A DNA stretch of 64,000 nucleotides from Drosophila persimilis (lineage: Eukaryota > Arthropoda > Insecta > Diptera > Drosophilidae): positions 620,001-684,000 of the forward strand of contig NW_020825336.1 of the NCBI RefSeq assembly GCF_003286085.1, read 5' to 3'. Below, piece after piece: positions 24,359 to 32,805 of the stretch. How positions within the stretch are numbered: position 1 is the first letter of the stretch; every line of letters starts with the position of its first letter. A program made the translations under genes and the position numbers. The notes beneath the pieces were generated by a model. The model was not told the DNA's origin, did no database searches, and worked only from the letters and a program-made list of their open reading frames with translations.

Positions 24359-26266
24359 AACACGTACATATACATATCTACACATGCACATACATATGTT
24401 TGATCTTTGGGATCGCGTCGGATGCCATGCCATTGTCTGGATGGGGAGGCAGAGCAGCGTCATGTCCAAATATGAACATTTTTCTCCGCCGCTCACGAGT
24501 GTTTGCTCTGTCCACACGACTACTTCCACCCGTATTACGCGGACATCTGTTTTCGGACTTTGTCAACAAGAGCCGCCAGAGCGACAGCAACTGACTCATC
24601 TGCGGGGCATTCATGGCATTGGTAAACATGGCACAGTCCGCGCTTGAAACGCTCCAGAGGCGAGCACCAAATACGAGCAAAGGTTTATTGCTCGGGGAGT
24701 CCAACGGTTGCTGACTCTGCGCCTGATGCGACTGTTAAATTTTATTTTCATGTTTATAGTCCCAAGCGGAAATGCCTAATGCTATCGTACGGCCCGCTAT
24801 CGCCCATTGGGAAATGAGATAGTTCTGGAAATCTCTTCAATATACTAGTATCTTAGAGCCATTTAAATAAACTTCTTGATTGATTTTTGAAAAGCTTTAA
24901 GTTGGCGCCACATTTTATTAACATAAACAAATGTAATTTCCGCGCAGCTCTAGCGACTATACAGTCGAAAGTATCTATTGTTTGTTGCAGGGTTTCTCTC
25001 TTCGAACATGTTCGATCAAACCCAAAGTCGATCGCTTTATGCTTTACACTTTACTTCTCCATGATTGCCAGGAAACTCGAATTTAGTATACATATGTGTT
25101 GGCGCGCTTGCAAATTCTTTGTAATGTACGGAAAAATAAGTTGAAATGGAGAAAAATTCAATTTGAATTAAAATCCTATTGCTGAGACGGTATATTTCTG
25201 TAACGCCCCGGCCTCTCTCCAGCACCATGCTATACCTCATAATAATTTCTGATCAAGAGTTTTATTCCGATCACAGGAACAACAACCACTTTCAATTTGG
25301 CAATCAAAGCCAGATGAGCAGTAAGCAACTTTTTATTTTTTAATTGTTGCAAAAATACGTTGCATACTTTTGGGGTTGTTCAAAAACGGAGTCGAGGAAT
25401 GACGGGGCATCTAAGATGATTTCCGATCATAGAGAGAGAACGTAAAAGAGTGGGTATGAAAATAAACTCCACGAATATAATGAAACTTGAAGAATTTAAG
25501 CGCAGTTCAGGTGAAAGAGTTCGTAGTTTTTTTCTAAGTTAGGAGGAAGGATAGGATGGACATACAAGGAAAATTAAAAATTTCGTTCAAGGATTTCAAC
25601 TGTTTGAAGAAAAGGGGTTTAAGTGGGATAAGTTCGTTTTATATTGGTATATTGACGGTGTATTTTGAAAATTAGACAGTATATTTCTGAGTGTAAGACC
25701 GTATATTTGATCACCATGTCTAGCCTTCACCCCTGGCAAAATTTATAAGTATTTCCAGTATTTAAGACGCGTTATGGACCGGCATCCTCTTGTTGAATGC
25801 ACCAATGTAGAAATCGTGTATAAATGCTATTTAGGGCCATGTCCAGTCCACTAATTCGTGACCAGCATAGAATTCCTAATCGATTGATATCAAAATCTTA
25901 ATTTTTTCAAAAATGTCAGAAAAAATGCATGTCAAAGAGTGGATAGCGGATGTTTTTTCACACTGACGCTTCCATGGGGCTTATATGAAAATAAAACGGC
26001 CAAGCGTTCACATTTCTACTACAGATGTCGCTCTTGGTAATTACATGAAATTGTAGTTACAATGTGGAACTGTTGCTCCTTTTTCAGTTTAAACCTTATT
26101 TTTTAAATAATCAAATAAAGATAAGTACTTAAAATAAGCCAGTCTTGTAGGAAAGCTGAGGGCCCTAGCTAGCTAGTAATATTTTTTAAATAATTCGTCA
26201 GTATATTATGACGTATATTTTGGTATATTTCTGAGGGTCAGACCGTATATCTTATCGACAAAACCG
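24359..26266. other. Intergenic, SVWC gene to Sf3b3
   Basis: About 1.9 kb without a recognisable gene. Three copies of the GTATATTT motif lie at about 25184-25200, 25671-25710 and 26201-26251, the last abutting the Sf3b3 core promoter. The rest is AT-rich. Confidence 0.5.
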
Positions 26267-26290
26267 CGGTCACACCGTTTTCTTCTTCTG
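26267..26290 (+). promoter_or_regulatory. Sf3b3 core promoter: Motif 1-like element plus pyrimidine start tract
   Basis: CGGTCACACCG at 26267-26277 is one change from the fly core promoter Motif 1 (YGGTCACACTR, bound by M1BP). It is followed at once by a TTTTCTTCTTCT pyrimidine tract that could serve as a TCT-type initiator. TCT starts are known for ribosomal-protein and snoRNA-host genes, which fits the snoRNA content of this locus. The exact start site is inferred. Confidence 0.5.
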
Positions 26291-26464
26291 GACACCGAAA
26301 CAACATCGCTGTTCGTCCATTTTGTAGATTCTCTTTTCTCTTTGCCACCGAAACAAAGCAGTTGTGTTGTGTTGAAAATGAAGCCGGCAGAGTGATTGGT
26401 TAACAATTTAATCTGTTGGCATCGGTGTCGCAATGAGTAAAATCATCAATTAAAACGGGAAAAG

Positions 26465-26745
26465 GTAGCTATTGGAAGATTAAACTAATGATATTTCCTG
26501 ATATTAAGATAATTATGCACAAAGTATCTCCAGAAATCAGAAATGTCTGTGCTTTGGTCGCAAATTAAGGCGTGCTAAATTAACAAACAAATGCTGCTTA
26601 CTAGCATCGTTAGGCGACACGAATACACCAACTGTGGCCATGGTTTTCAAAGCAGTACAAAATTACCAAAAATATCTTACAATATTCGAGCATTTTTTCA
26701 CGGTGACTGTACCTAACCTCAAATGTACTTTGGACCTTCTTGCAG
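26465..26745 (+). other. Probable 5' UTR intron of Sf3b3
   Basis: Donor AAAAG|GTAGCT and acceptor CTTCTTGCAG bound 281 nt, leaving 40 nt of 5' UTR before the ATG. It contains a weak H/ACA candidate described separately. Confidence 0.45.
26594..26662 (+). ncRNA. Weak candidate H/ACA snoRNA 3' hairpin in the 5' UTR intron
   Basis: CTGCTT (26594-26599) pairs with AAGCAG (26650-26655), followed by T then ACA (26657-26659) and three A. An inner stem AGGCGACA/TGTGGCC gives about 17 nt from stem base to ACA, slightly outside the usual 14-16. The 5' hairpin upstream is not convincing. The ACA lies 86 nt from the acceptor, similar to the better candidates in the same gene. Confidence 0.25.
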
Positions 26746-26785
26746 CTTTGGTTATTGAGTTGAGTGAAAATCCAAAAGCCCCATC

Positions 26786-29700
26786 ATGTATCTGTACAAT
26801 TTGACGCTGCAGAAGGGAACGGGCGTCACGCACGCCGTCCATGGCAACTTCTCTGGCGGCAAGCAGCAGGAGATACTCCTGTCACGTGGCAAGTCGCTGG
26901 AGCTGCTGCGGCCCGACTCGAACACCGGCAAGGTGCATACGCTGCTCTCGACGGAGATCTTCGGTTGCATACGCGCTCTGATGGCCTTCCGTCTGACGGG
27001 CGGAACAAAAGGTTGGTAAATGTAAGGAACAATTGTTGACTTAACCTCGTTAAATGTAACTGAAAGACGCACAAAACCCTATTGAGGCAAAAACTCGTGT
27101 AGTTTGCCACAGTAAGACCTTGTTAAACCCGTCTACGTGCGAGAGTAACCAAAAAGACTTGGCGTCGCATTTGCCATAACCCCAAACACGTGGTATGGCG
27201 AACTGAAACTTCGAGTTACACCCGAAACCTAACCTCAAAATGGGGTCACCACTACCGCACTTCCGGTCCATTTCTAATTGGTCTTGCATCTTCTTCACTC
27301 TCATTAGATTATATCGTTGTGGGTTCTGATTCTGGCCGCATTGTCATTCTGGAGTACATGCCCGCCAAGAATGCATTGGAGAAAGTGCATCAGGAGACCT
27401 TTGGCAAGTCTGGCTGCCGTCGCATCGTGCCGGGCCAGTACTTTGCCATCGACCCCAAGGGTCGAGCCGTGATGATTGGCGCAGTGGAGAAGCAGAAGCT
27501 GGCCTACATCATGAATCGCGACACGCAGGCGCGCCTGACGATCTCATCTCCGCTTGAGGCGCACAAATCCAACACTTTGACCTATCACATGGTCGGTGTG
27601 GATGTTGGCTTTGACAATCCCATGTTTGCCTGCCTGGAGATCGACTACGAGGAGTCTGACTTGGATCCAACGGGTAAGCATCTTCCACTCTCTCCATCTC
27701 TCTTTCCCTATTAGCGCCTTAATTCTCAGGGTTTGTGGATTAACCCACCATCGACACCTGTCTGTACTTGGCGCCAGAGAAATTGTCGATCACTGAACCA
27801 TTGGTGTTGCTGTAATTGCCTAGCCACACTTCACTGATTTGTGACCCACACTTGAAACTCATCTCCCGACTGAATATCGAACTAACAGATGTTTGATTTC
27901 CTTGCAGGCGACGCTGCACAGCGCACTCAGCAGACGCTCACATTTTACGAGCTGGACCTGGGCCTCAACCACGTGGTCCGCAAGTACTCGGAGCCTCTGG
28001 AGGAGCATGCCAATTTCTTGGTCTCTGTTCCTGGCGGCAATGATGGACCCTCTGGCGTGCTCATTTGCTCAGAGAACTACTTAACATACAAGAATCTCGG
28101 CGATCAGCACGATATACGTTGCCCGATCCCGCGTCGTCGCAACGACCTGGACGATCCCGAGCGTGGCATGATCTTCATTTGCTCGGCCACGCATCGCACC
28201 AAGAGCATGTACTTCTTTCTGCTGCAAACCGAGCAGGGGGACATCTTCAAAATCACCCTCGAGACCGACGATGATGTGGTGTCGGAGATCAAGCTCAAAT
28301 ATTTCGATACGGTGCCCCCAGCATCGGCCATGTGTGTGCTGAAGACGGGCTTCCTGTTCGTGGCCAGCGAATTCGGCAACCAGTAAGTGGAGTCTTGTGG
28401 CCTTTCTGGGGCTTTAGCTAATCGTTGCATTCTTCTTTTCTGCAGCTATCTCTACCAGATTGCTCATTTGGGCGATGATGATGATGAGCCAGAGTTCAGC
28501 TCGGCCATGCCCCTGGAGGAGGGCGAGACATTCTTCTTTGCGCCACGCACCTTGAAGAATCTTGTACTGGTGGATGAGTTGCCTTCGTTTGCACCGATCA
28601 TTACCTCCCAGGTGGCTGATCTGGCGAATGAGGACACGCCCCAGTTGTACGTTTTGTGTGGCCGCGGTCCGCGCTCGACATTGCGCGTGCTGCGCCACGG
28701 CCTGGAGGTCTCCGAGATGGCCGTCTCCGAATTGCCCGGTAATCCCAATGCCGTTTGGACAGTGAAGAAACGAGCTGATGGTGAGTTTCGTATTCTGATG
28801 CTTCTCTCTCTAAGATTAAGGCTCTAGAACGTAAGAATGAAGGATCGTTTCTCTAACTCAACTGGTGCATTGATGATGATATAGAATACGACTAGCTTTA
28901 CACACACGATTCCAAACAAGTCCCACAAGTTATCAACCACCAGTTCTCTCTTATTTCAGGCGCTTAAACACAGACGTCAGTCCGTCAACTGTTTTGTTGT
29001 GTGTGACTATCGAAAAAAGACAAAAAAGACCCGCTCTATAAAGCGAACACTTGTCGAGCTTATGTAAAATTATGTCTTGTCTTTTGTGAAACGATAGGTA
29101 AGGCAACATTTACACTGCAGCTCATAAGTCAACAGATACTACCTACTATACTACCCGAACTACTACAACAAAACACTATTGTTAAATACCTTTAAGAACA
29201 TATCGTTGAACAGACGGACACGCACACACATTGAACATGATGCGATACTTATCAACCGTGTTTCAGCTGAATATCCATTGATTATAGCTTGATAAACTGA
29301 TTATTCAATGCTGTCTGTCGTCTCCTAAGCTATGAATACCTCGTCTAGAGCTCCAATCGATCCCCCCATATTGATGTCCCAAGTTTTGTCTTGTTTTTGC
29401 CCTACTTTTAGACGAATTCGACGCCTACATCATTGTGTCCTTCGTGAACGCCACGCTGGTGCTCAGCATTGGTGAGACCGTCGAGGAAGTCACGGACAGC
29501 GGGTTCTTGGGCACCACGCCCACTCTCTGTTGCGCCGCCCTTGGGGACGACGCCCTGGTGCAGGTCTATCCAGACGGCATCCGTCACATTCGCTCCGATA
29601 AGCGTGTCAACGAGTGGAAGGCCCCCGGCAAGAAGTCCATCACCAAATGTGCCGTCAATCAGCGGCAGGTGGTCATCACGTTGTCTGGACGGGAACTGGT

Positions 29701-31873
29701 CTACTTTGAAATGGATCCGGTAAGCATTCGATGGAGAGAGGATACTGCTCTTACCATGCCCTGATGACAAGAACACGAAAAGAACAATCATGTTGAGACA
29801 CTCTGTGTCCTGCAGTGCTGAGCTTTAGTTGCAAAATTCTTGGGCTTTTCGGATAATGTATGCACAAAGCTAATGATATGTCTCCTTTATTTGCAGACTG
29901 GCGAGCTAAATGAGTACACAGAACGCTCCGAAATGCCGGCAGAGATCATGTGCATGGCCCTGGGTACAGTGCCCGATGGCGAGCAACGCTCATGGTTCTT
30001 GGCCGTCGGACTGGCGGATAACACTGTGCGCATCCTCTCGTTGGATCCGAACAACTGCCTGACTCCCTGCTCCATGCAGGCCCTGCCTTCGCCGGCCGAG
30101 TCGCTTTGCTTGGTGGAAATGGGACATACGGAGAGCACTACCAGTGCGGGAGCCCTGGATGACGATGCACCACCACAGCGCAGTGGCAGCAACAAGGGCA
30201 CAATCTATCTGAATATTGGCCTGAGCAACGGAGTGCTGCTTCGGACTGTACTCGACCCGGTCTCTGGCGATTTGGCAGATACGCGAACGCGTTACCTGGG
30301 CTCTCGTCCCGTGAAACTGTTCCGCATCAAGATGCAGGGCGCCGAGGCAGTACTGGCCATGTCGAGTCGCTCCTGGCTGTCGTATTACCATCAGAATCGA
30401 TTCCATTTGACGCCGCTCTCCTACGAGACACTGGAGTATGCCTCGGGCTTCTCCAGCGAGCAGTGCAGCGAGGGCATTGTGGCGATCTCAACGAACACCT
30501 TGCGCATCTTGGCCTTGGAGAAACTGGGAGCCGTCTTCAATCAAGTGGCGTTTCCCCTGCAGTTCACGCCGCGCACATTCGTCATTCATCCGGACACTGG
30601 GCGCATGCTGATCGCCGAGACGGACCACAATGCCTACACGGAGGACACGAAGAGTGCTCGCAAGGAGCAGATGGCCGAGGAGATGCGCAGTGCTGCTGGC
30701 GACGAGGAACGCGAGCTGGCCAGAGAGATGGCGAATGCCTTCATCAATGAAGTGCTGCCCGAAGATGTTTTCTCGGCCCCCAAGGCAGGGCTGGGTCTGT
30801 GGGCCTCACAGATCCGCTGCCTGGACGCCATGCATGGCCAGACGATGTTCAGTGTGTCGCTGACCCAGAACGAGGCCATCATGTCGATGGCCATGGTCAA
30901 GTTCTCGGTGGCAGCCGATGGTCGCTACTATCTGGCCGTTGGCATTGCCAGGGATCTTCAGTTGAATCCGAGAATATCCCAGGGCGGCTGCCTGGACATC
31001 TACAAGATCGATCCCACGTGCTCCAGCCTGGAGTTCATGCATCGCACAGAGATCGATGAGATCCCTGGCGCACTGTGCGGCTTCCAGGGCCGCCTGCTGG
31101 CCGGATGTGGGCGAATGCTGCGCATCTATGATCTCGGAAAGAAGAAAATGCTCCGAAAGTGCGAGAACAAACACATTCCCTATCAGATCGTCAACATCCA
31201 GGCGATGGGTCATCGCGTCTACGTTTCGGATGTCCAGGAGTCTGTCTTCTTCCTGCGCTACCGTCGGGCGGAGAACCAGCTCATCATCTTTGCCGATGAC
31301 ACGCATCCCCGATGGGTGACGGCCACCACACTGCTGGACTACGACACCATTGCCATCGCTGACAAGTTTGGCAATTTGAGTATTCAGCGCCTACCCCATT
31401 CCGTGACTGACGACGTGGACGAGGACCCCACCGGCACCAAGTCGCTGTGGGATCGTGGACTGCTCTCAGGTGCCTCCCAAAAGTCGGAGAACATCTGCTC
31501 CTTCCACGTGGGCGAGATCATCATGTCGCTGCAGAAGGCCACCCTCATTCCTGGTGGGTCGGAGGCTCTCATCTATTCGACGCTCAACGGAACTGTCGGT
31601 GCCTTTGTGCCGTTCACCAGTCGCGAGGACTACGACTTCTTCCAGCACCTGGAGATGCACATGCGCAACGAGAATCCCCCGCTATGCGGCCGCGACCATC
31701 TCAGCTACCGCAGCTCCTACTATCCCGTGAAGAATGTCCTCGATGGCGACCTGTGCGAGCAGTACCTCTCCATTGAGGCGGCCAAGCAGAAGAGCATTGC
31801 CGGGGACATGTTCCGCACCCCGAATCAGATCTGCAAGAAGCTCGAGGACATACGCACGCGATATGCCTTCTAA
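26786..31873 (+). CDS. Splicing factor 3b subunit 3 (SAP130 / SF3B3; CG13900 orthologue)
   Basis: Six coding exons (26786-27011, 27308-27673, 27908-28382, 28446-28780, 29412-29719, 29897-31873) join in consistent phases to 1228 codons plus stop. Human SF3B3 is 1217. The protein is a U2 snRNP SF3b component that helps branch-point recognition and also joins SAGA-type complexes. It belongs to the DDB1/CPSF160 family of three seven-bladed beta-propellers. The N-terminal MMS1-like part covers roughly residues 75-600, and the C-terminal CPSF_A part roughly 860-1195. Near-identity to human is visible in [45 protein letters not shown] and [13 protein letters not shown] at the end. The start [13 protein letters not shown] matches the family. 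The transcript does not end at the stop: a splice donor follows one base later and more exons follow. Confidence 0.97.
27066..27223 (+). ncRNA. Candidate H/ACA snoRNA in Sf3b3 intron 1
   Basis: The 5' hairpin base is CGCAC (27068-27072) with GTGCG (27137-27141), abutting an H box AGAGTA (27142-27147). The 3' hairpin has an upper stem TTTGCCATA/TATGGCGAA. Exactly 15 nt separate that stem from ACA (27218-27220), which is followed by CCC. The H/ACA rule is 14-16 nt from pocket to box. The ACA is 84 nt from the acceptor. No target uridine was assigned. A chance fold cannot be excluded by eye. Confidence 0.5.
27713..27853 (+). ncRNA. Candidate H/ACA snoRNA in Sf3b3 intron 2
   Basis: The 5' hairpin has base GCGCC/GGCGC (27714-27718 with 27770-27774) and upper stem CAGG/CCTG around GTGG/CCAC. 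Exactly 15 nt lie from the upper stem to an H box AGAGAA (27776-27781). The 3' hairpin is less clear: a base TCAC/GTGA leads to ACA at 27848-27850, with an alternative ACA at 27826-27828. The 5' module is the strong evidence. Confidence 0.45.
28861..28944 (+). other. Long-range hairpin in Sf3b3 intron 4
   Basis: ACTGGTG (28861-28867) pairs with CACCAGT (28938-28944), and ATGATGA lies just inside the 5' arm. That looks like a C box, but no CTGA D box precedes the 3' arm, so it is not called a snoRNA. Confidence 0.3.
29007..29097 (+). other. Strong hairpin in Sf3b3 intron 4
   Basis: An outer stem CTATCG/CGATAG encloses AAAAGACAA/TTGTCTTTT, with unpaired A-rich stretches between. It resembles an H/ACA arm, and AACA lies about 14 nt downstream. 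However, the distance from the upper stem to ACA (about 20 nt) is too long. It is kept as an unexplained structured element. Confidence 0.3.
29229..29310 (+). ncRNA. Box C/D snoRNA in Sf3b3 intron 4, 28S guide
   Basis: A 7-bp terminal stem CATTGAA/TTCAATG (29229-29235, 29304-29310) brackets C box ATGATGC (29237-29243) and D box CTGA (29297-29300). Internal boxes are D' CTGA (29267-29270) and C'-like TTGATTA (29278-29284). The 11 nt next to D' (CCGTGTTTCAG, 29256-29266) pair with the conserved 28S rRNA segment TTGAAACACGG (ten Watson-Crick pairs and one G-U; rRNA recalled from memory). By the D'+5 rule, this predicts 2'-O-methylation of the second A of the AAA. The D box is 111 nt from the acceptor. 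Confidence 0.8.
29761..29821 (+). ncRNA. Weak candidate box C/D snoRNA in Sf3b3 intron 5
   Basis: CTGATGA (29761-29767) and CTGA (29818-29821) lie in the 177-nt intron. An ATGTTGA C'-like box sits between them, and the D box is 75 nt from the acceptor, like the downstream set. There is little terminal stem and I recognise no rRNA match, so this may be chance. Confidence 0.3.
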
Positions 31874-31904
31874 GGTGAGTTTCCCCAAATGATTTTGATT
31901 GATT

Positions 31905-31993
31905 TTTGGTTGCGTTTTTGTGATGAGATAGCAATTACCTTGGGACACCTATGAAATGCCTTGATTAGTGTAAATTTTAACAACTGAACCAAA
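31905..31993 (+). ncRNA. Box C/D snoRNA in the first post-stop intron of Sf3b3
   Basis: C box GTGATGA (31920-31926), C' TATGAAA (31950-31956) and D box CTGA (31984-31987) are present, with an outer pairing TTTGGTT/AACCAAA (31905-31911, 31987-31993). ACCTTGGGACACCT (31937-31950) is complementary to the conserved 28S segment AGGTGTCCTAAGG(T/C), with one G-U pair (rRNA from memory). The D box is 74 nt from the 3' splice site, the classic intronic C/D spacing. The next intron carries a paralogue. Confidence 0.8.
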
Positions 31994-32061
31994 GATTTCT
32001 CATGCTTTCGATCCAATTCGATTTTGTATGAAATATTAATTTTATATTATTTGTTTTCCAG

Positions 32062-32350
32062 ATGAATATGCAGCAGAAGTTGGGCAAGTCGTCGGCTGGA
32101 ATGAATTCCTTGTGGAAAAGGTGCGTTTCTATTAATTTTAAGGACTTGGGGACTCTATTATTTCCAGGATGATTTACGATTTTACCTTGGGACACCTATG
32201 AAAGACCTGTGATTAGTGTAAAGTTATATTTAGCTGATAAAAACCAACTAAAGTTGGAATTACTGTACCATAGAATATCTTTATTTAACATTTGTCTTTA
32301 TTTCATTGCAGTTTTTGGCCAGAAGACACCACAAATGCCGCGAATCCTTA
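32062..32350 (+). other. Small open frame in the post-stop exons
   Basis: In the spliced mRNA the Sf3b3 TAA is followed by one base and then ATG (exon start 32062). From that ATG a 32-codon frame (MNMQQKLGKSSAGMNSLW...) crosses the 32120/32312 junction and stops at the TAA in ATCCTTAATG. No family is recognised. Continuing the Sf3b3 frame past its stop would also stay open for about 48 codons. Either may be chance in what looks like noncoding host exons. Confidence 0.25.
32160..32243 (+). ncRNA. Box C/D snoRNA in the second post-stop intron, paralogue of the previous one
   Basis: C box AGGATGA (32166-32172, one change from consensus) and D box CTGA (32234-32237). The guide ACCTTGGGACACCT (32184-32197) followed by ATGAAA is identical to the snoRNA in the preceding intron, as is a GATTAGTGTAAA block; the rest has diverged. 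The D box is 74 nt from the acceptor. It is a duplicated guide for the same inferred 28S site. Confidence 0.78.
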
Positions 32351-32395
32351 ATGATTTTAAGGTGAGAATTGGCTTTAATTGAACAAAAAAATACT

Positions 32396-32467
32396 CGTTC
32401 AATGATGATTTATTTACATATGTTAGACTAATGAAATAATTTGATTGTAAATTCACAACTGATGCAA
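32396..32467 (+). ncRNA. Box C/D snoRNA in the third post-stop intron, 28S guide
   Basis: C box ATGATGA (32402-32408), C'-like AATGAAA after a D'-like CTAA, and D box CTGA (32459-32462), 79 nt from the acceptor. ACATATGTTAGACT (32416-32429) is a perfect 14-nt complement of the fly 28S segment AGTCTAACATATGT, recalled from memory. That site lies only about 20 nt downstream of the one matched by the intron-4 snoRNA. Predicted methylation is on the second A of UCUAAC. Confidence 0.8.
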
Positions 32468-32799
32468 TAATCAATCATTTTATGAAGAATATCAAGTCCT
32501 AAAACACTTTATTAATGCTTGAACGTTCTTTGCCTTTACAGATTCCTCTCACATATTCGATTGATTGGCGATTCATAAACATAAATCTAAATATTTTATA
32601 CCTTAGGTAAGTTGTTTAATTATGGACTTGAGCTGGAGCAAAACTAATTCTGGGACTCTCTTCTCTTGCAGTTTTTAATTCACAAAAAAATCCACAACCA
32701 CTAAACGACTGCCTATTTATACTAGTATTTAATTCAGTGCAAATTCAATATTTTGCACAACACCAATTACCCACATTAGCATAGAAAGTAAATATTTTA

Positions 32800-32805
32800 A
32801 ATAAA
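32800..32805 (+). other. Poly(A) signal of the Sf3b3/snoRNA-host transcript
   Basis: AATAAA in an AT-rich stretch after the last inferred exon. It is the first canonical signal after the post-stop exons. Confidence 0.5.

Noticed and set aside
28872-28944. C/D snoRNA starting at ATGATGA in Sf3b3 intron 4
   Set aside because: The outer stem is good, but no CTGA D box precedes its 3' arm.
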